In this document: positions 35,811 through 46,639 of the stretch, piece by piece | Position numbering within the stretch: position 1 is the stretch's first letter | How the letters are laid out: each line of letters starts with the position of its first letter | From: Stenopsyche tienmushanensis | Lineage: Eukaryota > Arthropoda > Insecta > Trichoptera > Stenopsychidae | Length of the DNA: 64,000 nt | Assembly (NCBI GenBank): GCA_008973525.1 | Contig: WACJ01000222.1 | Location: forward strand, 372,001-436,000 | Direction of reading: 5' to 3' | Made by a program: the position numbers and the translations under genes | Notes under the pieces: generated by a model | The model's input: only the letters and a program-made list of their open reading frames with translations | Databases searched by the model: none | What the model was told of the DNA's origin: nothing

Positions 35811-36515
35811 ATGAGTTCAGATCTAATCAAAGCCATGGTTGAAGAAAACCCGCGATATATAGTTCGCGAAATAGCTAACAAGTTGGAAATTCCACGAACA
35901 CCCGTCCATAATTATCTGATAAAACTGGGTTACATCAAACGTTCAGATGTGTGGCTTCCTCATGAACTGACTGACTCAAATAAACTTCATCGTATTTCAA
36001 CATGCAATCTTCTTCTCCAACGACATAATAGCCAACCTTTTTTTAAGAGACTTGTCACTGGAGATGAAAGTTGGATACTCTATGAGAATATCCAACGTAA
36101 ACGATCTTGGACCAAGGGTATAGAAGTTTCAACTGTAGCTAAACCTGGTCTACATCCAAAAAAAGTTTTGCTATGCATTTGGTGGGACTGGAAGGGAGTA
36201 GTTTATTATGAGCTACTTCAGCAAGGTGAAACGATCAATTCAACAGAATATTGTTTCCAACTAGACAATCTAAAGGATGCAATTGCCAGAAAACGTTATC
36301 ATTTGACTGGGTTGCTTTACCTCATCCTCCATATTCTCTGGACATTGCCCCTTCAGATTATTATTTATTTCTTTAATTGAAAAATTCTTTACTTGGAAAA
36401 AATTATAATTCAAAAAATGATATAAATTTGTACTTTGATCAATACTTTGCTAACAAACCTGGGAAATTTTGGTAAGAAGGCATTATGAGGCTTCCGGAGA
36501 GATAGAGGATCGAAA
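35811..36515 (+). pseudogene. mariner transposase (mauritiana-like), copy M2, with internal deletion
   Basis: From 35817 the frame gives DLIKAMVEENPRY, a helix-turn-helix (REIANKLEIPRTPVHNYLIK), the linker, the first catalytic block KRLVTGDESWILYENI with its Asp intact, and the WWDWKGVVYYELL block. At about 36296, just after AIARKR, the sequence jumps and changes frame into DWVALPHPPYSLDIAPSDYY, the third catalytic region. The HQDNARPH region with the second Asp is deleted. Beyond a stop at about 36376 the tail continues as LKNSLLGKNYNSKND, FDQYFANKPGKFW, a stop, and EGIMRLPER. The first DNA-binding helix-turn-helix is missing, although an ATG at 35715 keeps the frame open through unrelated sequence. 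Normal length is about 345 residues. The copy is dead but could still supply a DNA-binding fragment. Confidence 0.9.
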
Positions 36516-37234
36516 TGAGGATGGAAATCTTAAACTTAAACTAATGATTTATCATTTTACTTGAATAGCCACTCAATAAGTATAACAGGAAAAAAATGAG
36601 AACTTCTCAGACAAGATTCGATCTATGACTGTCTATTCGCTGAAAGTTTTTAACAATATTAAGATTTCCAAATAGCTTAATTTATTAAGTTATTGCTATA
36701 GAAACTACTTTAAAATACTACAAGTAAGTAAATTCAAAGCAGCAGAAAATTCGCGGAATTTATACAAAACATTTTGAAATAATACTCGTTCAAATTAACT
36801 GAAGAACATATAAGATCTGATAAATTTTAGTTGATTAGTTTTGAGATTGACTATGTTAGAACTGTATTATGTTAGAAGGTAAAACATTGCTAAAGGGAGT
36901 TAATAACTGAAATACATTACATAAGTTTATAATATTTTTAAATATAATTAAACTGTAATCATCGAACACAGTGTTCGTTTTTAACCCTTCTGCCAATGAA
37001 AATTTCTATTTCCTCCCGTCAATAAAAGTGGTCTGGCTGGACTCTCATACATTTTTTATAGAAATGGAAGTTTTTTTGTTGTTCTGAGCTTAATAACTTA
37101 TCACCAAATTTACGCTTTTATGTCATGTTTAAAATTATTGGTTATACTGTAGACAAACTAACTCCTCGCATTTCTTACATACAAATCGGAGTTTTATCTT
37201 TTGTGTTGTATTATGTTGTTCATTTCTTTTAAAT
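36516..37234. other. Unassigned sequence with a possible piggyBac-like end
   Basis: At about 36980, TTAACCCTTCTGCCAATGA resembles a TTAA-adjacent piggyBac terminus, but no matching inverted end was found downstream. The rest is AT-rich with no gene. Confidence 0.35.
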
Positions 37235-37600
37235 TTATCTGAACAGATTTAGTTCGCCAGATTAACAGCGATATCTTCCGTCTCTCTTCAGGCGCAATGT
37301 ATAATATTAACAGCGCCATCTCTTGTGGCCATACGGAGACATTGCACCTGCATACCGACCGATCACTTCTTGCGCGTGCATCGTTGCCGGTTGGGGAGTG
37401 ACGCGCAGGAGGCGGGAGTCGGGAGAGTCGTCGGTTAGCCTTGGCTGCGGAAATTCGTCCCTCCTGCAGCCAGATCTCTCTCTCTCTCTCGCTCTTCGTG
37501 TGTAATATATAGTCTTTCTATTCGACGCCCGTCTATTTTCATCCATTCGTCTAGCAACATCACGGCCCGATAGAAAAGCGGACCCGTGCATATTAAGAGG
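37235..37600 (+). repeat. Family S repeat, copy 3 (LTR-like)
   Basis: It shares CGCCAGATTAACAGCGATATC, CGGAGACATTGCACCTGCAT, TTGCCGGTTGGGGAGTGACG, GGTTAGCCTTGGCTGCGG, a (CT)n run near 37475-37492, TTCTATTCGACGCCCG and CAACATCACGGCCCGATAG with copy 1. The first few bases seen in copies 1 and 2 are lost. Similarity ends about 37600. Opposite-strand ORFs here (37307-37591, 37323-37505) simply read the GC-rich repeat. Confidence 0.45.
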
Positions 37601-39628
37601 ACCCGAAAGTATTCGAATAGTTAGTAAAAAAGTTCAAGTTTATTAATATTTTTTTTAAATGTAAAACATTATATTTATTATTCAAAGCATCTTCCCATCG
37701 CTTCCCTTTCCCAAACATTGTTTTTTTTCCATAAAATATTTACCATCAAATTTGTCAATGAGTGATTGAATCTAGTTGATGATCGGTGAATGGTTGGGGC
37801 AGTGAGTGATCACGAGCAATCAAGCATCCGTTCGGTCATAATATGGGTGGCTCTCTTAGTGTTTATCATTTGAAAATAAATACACCATTAAAAGGGCTTA
37901 AATATGAGCTGTGAGTACGTAAGCAATTTGTTTGTAGACCTTTGACATTTTGAAAGCGAGTCTTCAACGAGAATGGAAGTTTATTACGGAGACACGCGTT
38001 CACCGTCACAGACTCAGCATCATTATCAAAGCTCAAAGAGGCTACATCCAACTATAGACTCTGATTTATAAAACGTAGGCATATTTATTTTTAAAAAATA
38101 AATTTTAAAAAATTGGCATTTTATACTGAGAATATTTAATCTGGCAGCATATCAGGACATAATAGATTATTTTATTCAATGAAAGTCTTATTACAAAGCT
38201 TGATGAAATCAATGTTCATTATACGTTTCATAGAATATTTCGCATTTTCGTATAATATATTTAAATTTTGCGCGTTTTTCATTAATTTTTTTTATTGAAA
38301 TTTTTCGTCCATTTTGCACTGGATGAATATTTCATTTTTAATAATATTGCAAAATGTATGTACAATTTCATGACGTAATAAATTTGCCACATTTTTTGCT
38401 TTATTAATTTTTCAGCGCAGTATATGGGCGTAAAGCTCCATCCATTTTCAGGGCTAAATATAAAATGTAGGGCAAAAACTTTTTATACACTAGTCGTATT
38501 TTTAATACACGAGAAAACCTCCGGAATACATATTTTCTTTGAGAAATGTAATACATCTCCAGCTATTAAGGGTGCGTTGCCCGGCTGCTATATTAAATTA
38601 ATAAAATTTTGCAATGGCTCAACTTTCTCTTTGAGTCTCCACCGTTTTGGCGGCTGCTAAATGAACAAACTTTGTATCGAAACGAAACGTGTGTTTTTTT
38701 TTCAGCCGTTGTTAGACTTTTATGGGAGCAAACGCTCATTATTTACCCATACTTTATTTACCTCCAAAGTTTGCCCCTTAACGTTCAATGGTTTTTCAAA
38801 GTTGTTTTTCATGCCGTCGGCGAAACACTGCCTTCATCCTGGTCGGTACAGATATGGAAAAGTCTCGGCATTTTTCCTATACTTTGTTTCAAGTTCACAT
38901 CCTTTGTGGCAACTTTCCGAAAGAGTCAAGGAGAGAATATTCGGGCTTTGAGTGGATTCCGTCGTATTCACTTTCGCAATTCAATACGTGTATGTGCAAG
39001 AGTAATCAATGAGAAAAAGCAAAGGTTTGCAGATAGTTTAGTTTGTCGACAACTCGTTAACTGTAATTCAAGCCAGAGATCGCATCTTTGAACTGAAAAA
39101 TATTCCTCTGAAAATCTTGCAAACGGTTGAAAACGTACGTCTTTCAAAGTCAACCACTCGAGATAAAGATCTGCATAAAAGCTTATTTTTGAAAGTTTTC
39201 CATTCCGTATATTCTTATATAATATAATAGCAACGCAATTTGTAAGACATGCCATCTATTATATTGTCAGTTGATGAAATTTCAATATCTTATACCATGT
39301 TCGATAATAAATTTTATGGTTCGATGAAGCTATTTGTGTCACGTCACTTTACAGCAATTGACCCGTGTGTCAATCTAATCTGTATGCGACAATGTATACG
39401 ACCATTAATTTAAATTTTATAAATAAAAATTATATTCGCATGATCGTCTTCTCAAAGTATCATATCAGCAACTAATTTGTGGAAGATATAGTTAAACTAG
39501 AAAAAAATAAATAGGTTGGATAATGGTTAGATTAGATGGAATAGTCGATAGAAAATATTCCTAAAAAGACATTAAAAAATAAATAATGTCTCTTCAAATA
39601 TTTTTGGCTAAGCAAATATGCTCTAAAC
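37601..39628. other. Unassigned sequence with a stop-poor stretch at 38.6-39.1 kb
   Basis: A 160-codon plus-strand ORF (38609-39091) overlaps two other open plus-strand frames. TTTTTTTTTCAG at about 38693-38704 looks like a splice acceptor. The protein reading (FESPPFWRLLNEQTLYRNET, then hydrophobic sequence) matches no family I know, and three open frames at once argue for base composition rather than coding. Elsewhere the stretch is AT-rich. Confidence 0.3.
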
Positions 39629-40241
39629 CAGTGATTCTCAACCTTATTGCAAATGCACCGCGAAAATTTTGATTCTATTTCTTCATATTTAGAACAATTT
39701 AAAATATCATGGGAGTTACGTATAGGAATTTGTACAGATGGTGTTCCTTCAATGATAGGCCCAATCAAAGAATTTGTTACCCTTGCAAAGACAAGAAACC
39801 CTAATATTATAACTATTCACGGTTTTTTTGCATAGAAAATCTTTATTTTTGAAAACTTTGCCAGCAGCACTAAAACCTGTACTAGATCATGTTGTAAATA
39901 TGGTAAATTTCATAAAATCGAGACCTTTAAAGCATGCATGTTTAAAAACCTTTACATTTCTATGGAAGCTAAGTACGAGTGTTTGCTTTTCCACACTGAA
40001 ATCAGGCGGTTATCTAGGGGTAAAGTTTTATGTCGATTCATAGAACTTCAGAATGAATTGTTAATCTTTTTTTGAAATGAAGGTATGGATGATTTTTTTG
40101 CACAACGTCTTCAGAATAATGATTGGTATGCTTGAGTGGCATATTTAGCCGATATTTTTAATTACTTAAAGAAAATTCTTAATTCTGGTGCACCGCCACA
40201 TTTTCCCATGATCAAAAGTGCACCGTGACGCCAAAAAGGTT
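39629..40241 (+). mobile_element. hAT transposon remnant, right end truncated
   Basis: The left terminus CAGTGATTCTCAACCTTATT followed by TGCACCGCG is a typical hAT terminal sequence. On the right side GTGCACCGTGACGCC and AAAAAGGTT are the corresponding subterminal motif, but the expected GAGAATCACTG end is missing; the sequence passes at 40241 into a mariner pseudogene. An internal deletion joins the left terminus almost directly to the middle of the transposase gene. Confidence 0.75.
39647..40090 (+). pseudogene. hAT transposase (ZBED5/FAM200-like), central fragment
   Basis: The plus strand encodes SISSYLEQFKISWELRIGIC, TDGVPSMIG, KTRNPNIITIHGFF, a frameshift or lost codon near 39835, HRKSLFLKTLPAALKPVLDH and VVNMVNFIKSRPLKHA. 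In another frame it continues as LLFHTEIRRLSRGKVLCRFI (about 39975-40055). This is the conserved core of ZBED5/FAM200-type hAT transposases, where (L/I)CTDGAPSM carries a catalytic Asp and H.E.RWLSRGKVL is a family hallmark; here W has become R. The BED finger and the C-terminal hATC domain are absent. At least two frame changes make it non-coding. Confidence 0.85.
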
Positions 40242-40690
40242 TTCCCATCGTTTTGGCAGCTCTTTGATCTCTTATTTATAAAAAACTTTAGAAGCAAAAA
40301 CGATTTTAAATGCATTTCCACTTCGGATGCATTTTGCACGTTTTTCTCTCTGGCTCCATGGACCTGAAAATGTGGAAATCCATCGGGGCGAAGTCCGGAG
40401 AATAAGATGCGGTAACACTTCCCAGTTTGATTTCCGTATTTTATCCAGTGTCAATTTTATTTTATGAGGGCTTGCATTATCGTGAAGTAATATCGTCTTT
40501 ATCCTGTTGAATAAATACGGACGATTCTCTTTTAATGTTTTATGTAAAACTTCTAGTTAACTACAATAACTTTATGCAGTCTCGTATATCCCAATATATG
40601 CACAAAATAACCTTTTTTTACGATTTATACGGGGTTATGGGTTAGAATAGGGGATTCTTTTCGTTAAAGTCATTGATTTTTTCATCGTAT
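40241..40690 (-). pseudogene. mariner-family transposase, C-terminal part, copy M4
   Basis: Reading the minus strand from about 40690 gives KKVILCIYWDIRDCIKLL, then FYIKH/LEVLHKTLKENRPYLFNR in shifting frames. Next comes the second catalytic block ILLHDNASPHKIKLTLDKI, followed by NWEVLPH. A frameshift leads to YSPDFAPMDFHIFRSMEPER, the third catalytic block. Another frame gives SEVEMHLKSF, then FYK, a stop, and EIKELPKRWENL. The order of motifs is exactly that of mariner C-termini. FAPMDFHIF in place of the mauritiana-like IAPSDYYLF shows a lineage different from M1/M2. It has several frameshifts and no terminal repeat, and it abuts the hAT remnant at its 3' end. Confidence 0.85.
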
Positions 40691-40910
40691 ATTTTGGTAA
40701 ATAAGCTATTTCTCATCATTAGTTACAATGCTATTAAAATTCTATAACCAATATTAGCATCTGAGGACTATTACAACTTAAAACATCACTTATCACATAA
40801 GCATATTTGAGTGTCTTTTGTGGTATTCCAACACAAATGAAAAGAAACCAGCATACAAGCCGGATATAGACTTCATTAGTTTCGAATTTGGAAATTTCAC
40901 CTTTAACAAT

Positions 40911-41394
40911 ACACTCAAATCTCTTTTTGTGCGATTTTGAAGTTGTGCGGTTTTTTCAAACCTATTTGGAATTGAATTTGAATTGAGAAAAAAAATATAA
41001 TTTGGGACTGTATAAAACATATTGCATCTGCTATAGCTGAACTACGATCATGACCTTTATTTCGGCTTAGATTTTTTGCATTTTTCCAATGTTTCGACTT
41101 TTAAAAATACTTTCTCGAAAGGAATTTTCAAAATTCCAAACTACTTACGGAGTTATAGCTATAACTTGGCTGTCCCTGTCATAATGAAATCTTTTAAATT
41201 TTACCAATGATGCAAGACGTCCTTCAAATTTTTTTATTAAAATTTTTTTATGCGATTTCATATAGCTGTTTCAAAGTTATGCGGTTTTTAAAATTCATGG
41301 AATACATCTTCACTTTTTCTATGTAAGTCTTTTAATAGCTTTTTTGTGCGATTTTCCGTAGAAAGCATCTACCGCACAAAAAAAGTTTTAGTTC
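40911..41394. mobile_element. Family T repeat, copy 4
   Basis: Left end ACACTCAAATCTCTTTTTGTG, right end CAAAAAAAGTTTTAGTTCAC. The interior includes CATTTTTCCAATGTTTCGAC, CTACTTACGGAGTTATAGCT and CAAGACGTCCTTCAAAT, shared with copies 5 and 6, and the usual GTTATGCGGTTTTTAAAATTC and GCATCTACCGC blocks. At 484 bp it includes more interior than copies 1 and 3. Confidence 0.65.
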
Positions 41395-43214
41395 ACAATA
41401 AATCTTTTGCGTAAAAATAATTTAAAAAAATATTTCTACAAGAAAAAAACTAGTCTAGTCACAATGCTTGCATCGATGATATTTTAATCACGAACTGTTT
41501 ATTTTTGGTCCAATCTACGTACCACAAGCCTGGATGGTGTTAATTATGCTTGTACTGATAAACGTACCACGATCCTCATTTGTGGTTTTCATGGCCCGAA
41601 TCCGTTATCACGCATCTCACACGATATTGTAACTTAAAATGGGGTTAAGATTTAATTGATTTACTGAATCAAATTTACATTAAATCATTTTTTTGAACTT
41701 AAATGAATCTTATTGTTTTAGACTGATCATAATGTATTTCTTTGGTGTTTTGAATTTGAAGATGAAAGGGCATGTTTTTTTTGTTTTTATTTTCTATATT
41801 CAATAAATGAAATTTATTTGCTTAAGGGTTGTTTATAGTAAGAAAAGGGTTGACGCATTTTTGTTTATTAAGTTATTCGATACGACGAAGCACAGGATCC
41901 ATCCACGTGCCTTTAAATTATGATATAATAAATCAAGTAAGATGAGATAGGACTTTATTTCCGAGATGTATTTACACGGAGTAAATAAATAAGCAAGGGG
42001 CATTCACATTATTTTTTCAACCCTGAAATTTGTTTATAACAATTTGGGGTCGGTTGTTTTGCTAAATGAATAAAAATATTTATTTTCGGCCTTTGTGGAA
42101 AAAATATTTAAATTGGCGAAAGCGGGGGCCATGATGGAGAATGTATAATGTATCACCGAGTATGATTGAGTATGAAAATTTAATGCTTAGGATGAGATTT
42201 TGTCTGGAGGATTCACGAAAGAGCTGGGAAAAAAGCTTTATTATTGCCAAATGAAAAATGACAAAAAGTCCCTATTAATAATACATAGTGACTGCTGAGC
42301 TCGCAATACTTAAAGTGGGAGCTCGAAATAAATTGTATGAATTATTTAATCGTTTCCATCCCCCCCGGTTTCATTTTTTCTGCGAAGAAATATGTCTGCG
42401 TTTTCATAAATAAATACATGATAAATATTGCCGGGAAGGATTGGGAAGAAAACTTTGTAAAAACAAATATGATGTTATTAAAGCAACAGCCTCGTTATAT
42501 TTTGGTACGTTTTTCGCAAAAATCGTTAGGTATTTCGTTTCGGAATGCGAATGTTCGAATGGAAATTTCTTTCATAATAAAATGGGAAAATAATGCCACA
42601 GTTTGGGACCAAATTCAGGACTTGGAACCTCCCTGTCAGTTTCCGCATAAAGAATAATGACTGCCATGCATATGTCATTTTAGTGGAGAACTGGGACATC
42701 TTAAAATGAATCGTAAGAATTTTTTGTGATGGTTGGCTAAGAAGAAAAATTTCCACCTATAATATTATTCTCCGGAGAGATATACATTATCCCTATGTAC
42801 GCGAGTGACATATATTGGACACTATATTCCTCCAAGAATTGAAAGCTCTTAGGCGTTTTTCAATACCGCATTTCCACCATGGCAATAACTTACCTATTCC
42901 AATCTATTTTTCATTGAAGAAAACTTAATGGAAAAATACTTTCCTTTACATAGGATACGAATAACTCCGTCGTATTTTAAAGACATTTTTTAAATATTAG
43001 ATCGGCGCATAAATACAATTTATTTCATAAGGAAAAGTCATTAAAAAATAAGGTTCTAATCACTTAAGAATGCGAATATGTTCCTTCCAAGATGTTTTTT
43101 TTATCTTCTCCACTTCTCATTACAAATCATAATATTGGTACTTAAATAAGAAAAATGCACAGATTGTTCGTCGTTGCTCTAATGAGATTAGCGACATTTT
43201 TTTTTATTAGGGGG
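41395..43214. other. Unassigned AT-rich sequence
   Basis: ORFs at 42337-42657 (plus, 106 codons) and 42526-42756 (minus) overlap and are unrecognised. The rest has no feature I can support. Confidence 0.4.
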
Positions 43215-43925
43215 ATCAAAAAATAGCCAATTTTTTTTATTGATGAAATACTCATCAAAAAATTAATTTGCATCATTTTTTGCTAGCATAAAGGCAATTT
43301 TTCAATTCCCATTTTAAAAAAGTCCTTTGATATTTCACTAAAAAACTTATATAAGTGGATTTTTACTTCTCCAAACTTATTAATTTTTTTACATCTTAAT
43401 GTTAACTCTAACGATTTAAAAAGGTAGTAATCCGATGGCGTGAGATCTGCTGAATAAGCTGGATAAGGTAGAATTTTCAATCCAAGCTCCCTTATTTTTT
43501 CCTGAGCTATTTCTGCAGCATGCGATCTGGCATTTTCGCGAAGAAGAATCTTTTTTTTAGTTATTGATCAAAACAAATCATTAATTTAAATTGTTCACAA
43601 TAAACAATCAATGCAACGTTCTGACCGAGTTTGAGCAATTAATATTAAATAATTCCATAAAAATACCACCATACACAAAGAAGGACCTTTTTTATCGTTA
43701 TTGTTGATTGAGAGATCGGAACAGGTACTTGTCTGTAAGAAAGCCATTATTTTTTCATACAAGATTATTGTACAGCATCTACTTCTCGTCTCCAGCTACA
43801 ATTCACCATAAAAAAGGATCTTCTTCATATGGGAACAGAAGAGATGCACAGATTATATGCCGTAAATCTAGCGTCGTCTGCAACAATCTTTCCTATGCAA
43901 AGAAGATCCCTAACTATAGATCATA
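43215..43925 (-). pseudogene. mariner-family transposase, copy M3
   Basis: The minus strand from about 43925 shows decayed ICASLLF, then VAGDEK followed by a stop where a Trp is expected (first catalytic block), a KKVLLCVWWYFYGII-like block in shifted frame, and LLKLGQNVALIVYCEQF. The best part is a continuous frame at 43560-43283: KKILLRENARSHAAEIAQEK, KILPYPAYSADLTPSDYYLF and MGIEKLPLC. In the second catalytic block the usual HDN/HQDN is REN, so that Asp is lost; the third block keeps SADLTPSDY. The sequence differs strongly from M1/M2 and M4, indicating a third mariner lineage. The plus-strand ORF 43708-43926 is antisense. Confidence 0.85.
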
Positions 43926-44856
43926 GACAACCAATCTTCAACGATAATTTCTCGATTGTTAATTGCTTTAGTTTCAGAATATTCCCATAAGTATCGGTGA
44001 TTTTTTTCAGTGCTTCGTTTGGACCGTGTTAACACAAACTAGTTGTGAAAGATCAATTCTAAAATAAAACTAAATTGAAAATTGTTATTAGAAGTATTTA
44101 AATTTTTGGAATGTCTCAAATGCATTGAATTTGGATACTGATTTTTAAAAAAGCATTCGAAATGTCGTTTGAATGTTTTTTAACCACATTTTTATAATTT
44201 AAACGTGTTAAAAAAACTTCTTTGAGAGAGAAATATAAATATTCATTGCAGAAGACTTGCAGATAATATGAAATGTAATACTCTTAGATCCACAGCCTCT
44301 TTGTCACAAAAAGCTCTGTATTTAATGAGCAGTCAGCGAACTGAAGGAACTCAAATTATGCATTCATTAAAATATCTTTGAAACTATTTCCAAAAAAGTA
44401 AAAATACATTAATAATATTATTTTAGAAATAAAATTGCATTTTATTTATATTACTAAAATTTAATAGGGCTGCTTATTGCAAAAAAAAAAAATAGTTTGC
44501 TACGCTTTAGATTATGTAAGATTTATATTATAATATAATCTGTAATCTTAGATCCTTTCTTATCTTAATTGATCCTCTGGAAACTAAGCATTAATATATC
44601 GTCGATTATGAAAATAAAAAAAGACTGCAAATAACGATTGATATTGGCCCATTGATGACTTTAAAATGTTCGAATATGAATAGTTACAGTGCGTCAGTCA
44701 GGGTATCCATGTTTAACTTTGTAGTCCATCTTGCTCACACATTAGTGCGATCAAACAAAAGAAAAGAAGATAGCAAGCAAACTTCCGTTCAACAAAAAAT
44801 AACGTAACAGCCAAAGGATTAAGCCAAGCAAATCATCAAGGCAATAGAATAATTCT
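43926..44856. other. AT-rich sequence, nothing recognised
   Basis: No usable ORF and no shared repeat was noticed. If M3 ever had a 5' terminal repeat, it should lie in this stretch; I could not find it. Confidence 0.45.
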
Positions 44857-45300
44857 GCTGAGACACGGGTTAAAACTCGCAAAATTCCCGATTTCCAGAC
44901 AAATTATTTATTTCCGTCGCTGCAGATCAATACTTATATACTATAATACTTTGAGGTGATTCGTAATTATATTACGGAGGAATACAAAAAATCTGAACCC
45001 CGTATCTATTATATTTCATATCGATATTCCCATTATTAGAGTCGAGGTGTAGTAAATACATCACCGGTAGGGAAAATTTAATATAACAATTTGAAGCCAA
45101 TTAGTAGTTACACCACTGTTTCTAAGCGTCCAGATTTCGGCGGAAATGTCTCGATTTAGTAGTCTTCATCGTGCTGGTGAGGTGTACGATTTCTGTTAGA
45201 TAAAAATTTCAATCCTAATTTTTTCGGGACTACGTTTATTAGTTCCGGGATTCTTGAGAACTTAAAACTGTCCCGGATCCCGGGATTGGATTTCCTGGTC
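44857..45300. repeat. Family N1 interspersed repeat, copy 2 (inverted relative to copy 1)
   Basis: It starts at TCTGCTGAGACACGGGTTAA, continues with CTCGCAAAATTCCCGATTTC, TATTTCATATCGATATTCCC and GTGTAGTAAATACATCACCG, and ends GTCCCGGATCCCGGGATTGG. The roughly 130-bp section after 45085 is absent from copy 1, so either this copy gained it or copy 1 lost it. Confidence 0.6.
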
Positions 45301-45493
45301 ACAGCTATACTGTATTAAAATGATTTAAAATTTACTGCTTTGAACTGATCCAAAGGCATGAAGAAAGCAGTTAAGGTTTTACAATCTGATACAAAATAGA
45401 ATACACAAAAATTCGTTCATTTGAAATTTGGGCGGTGAATAAAACCCTAACGATAATAGAGAGATATATTAGGTGTACGTTTAGAAATTTTTA

Positions 45494-45724
45494 ATGCTGG
45501 ATTCTGGCGCGTGTTTCCTCGGTAAAAAGGATTCCCTGTACTTCCTAGTGTATGCCTTCCGCACACGGCCGGGCTTCCGGTCGTTTCTAATAGCACGATC
45601 AGACAAGGAGCTCGTCAGCAGGAGCGGATGTGGCAAGAGAGCTCTGCAAAGAGCTCTACCCAAACTATACCCCACTCGTGATCTCGAATTCTCTAAAACA
45701 ACCCCGCAGGATCAACTTTTCCAG
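45494..45724 (+). CDS. Candidate coding exon, unrecognised
   Basis: A GC-richer open frame starts at ATG 45494 and stays open to 45781. At 45724 it reads CTTTTCCAG followed by GTGAATATG, a good 5' splice-donor match, so the exon may stop there. The reading (LDSGACFLGKKDSLYFLVYA ... ALPKLYPTRDLEFSKTTPQD) is hydrophilic and soluble-looking, with C or G in many third positions, unlike the surrounding AT-rich DNA. I do not recognise the product and see no partner exon. It could be a host first exon or part of an unrecognised repeat. An opposite-strand ORF (45481-45675) is probably its shadow. Confidence 0.2.
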
Positions 45725-45781
45725 GTGAATATGAAAGGATTTCACAGTAAATTATCATTCTATGCTCCTATAATTTATTAA

Positions 45782-46639
45782 TCCTATTTGCGTGCGCGCC
45801 ATGCTCAACTTTCTAGAGTATCAGTGCTACTAGCGCTTCTCCTCCTATTTGAATATTTAAGCAGAGAATTGGCGATGTAAAACTGCACCAACTCTCCAAA
45901 TCCATTCATATAAACGGCACGAAGTTGAGGGAAACTTTTATAAATGTATTTACCGAAACGCATCAAAGTGCTTTTTCATGAATATCAACTATCATATGAA
46001 ATACCTAACAATCATAAAAGTACAGAGAAACTTACAAAAGAGTCAAAATAGAGGGTTTTTTCCCTGATGAAATGAAAATTGATCGAGACTTATCACACAA
46101 AGACAGTGATTATTTTTGATTTATTCTCGCATACAGTCTTATAAAAAATATTTGAATTAATTCGCTTTTGCTAACATATATGTTAGTTTAAAGAGTTTGT
46201 ATCGATATTTAACATTAATTGCTCAAATTTGTCAATTCATTACGACAATATCCATCAGTTCTGCTTATATTAAAGTATAAATACTTAGAAAGATTTACAT
46301 TAGTTGAATGAATTAGATGAGGTAATGCATGACAGCCAAGTTACGATAAGATTGTATGAGATATTTTAATATGAAAAAATCCCCTGAAATGTTGAATCAG
46401 TCAGTAAAATCCTAAAAGAAGATTATCCATTTTAAATTTGCAAAATCCTTATGTTTTTTGAAATAGTAATTCTGACAAATACTATTTTTTATTTGGTTTA
46501 TCTTGCTCCTTTTTGGTCGCTGTTTTGGTTGGAAGGTAAGTTGGATATAATTAGTCTTAGTTGGTTAAATTTATATGGTTAGTTTTGGTTTGGGATAGGG
46601 TGAGTTTTATTGGGCTTGGTGAGGCTAAATATCGAAAAT
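45782..46639. other. AT-rich sequence, nothing recognised
   Basis: No ORF or repeat support. Confidence 0.45.

Noticed and set aside
38609..39091. 160-codon ORF with an upstream splice-acceptor-like tract
   Set aside because: Three plus-strand frames are open at once and no family resemblance exists; low stop density is more likely compositional.
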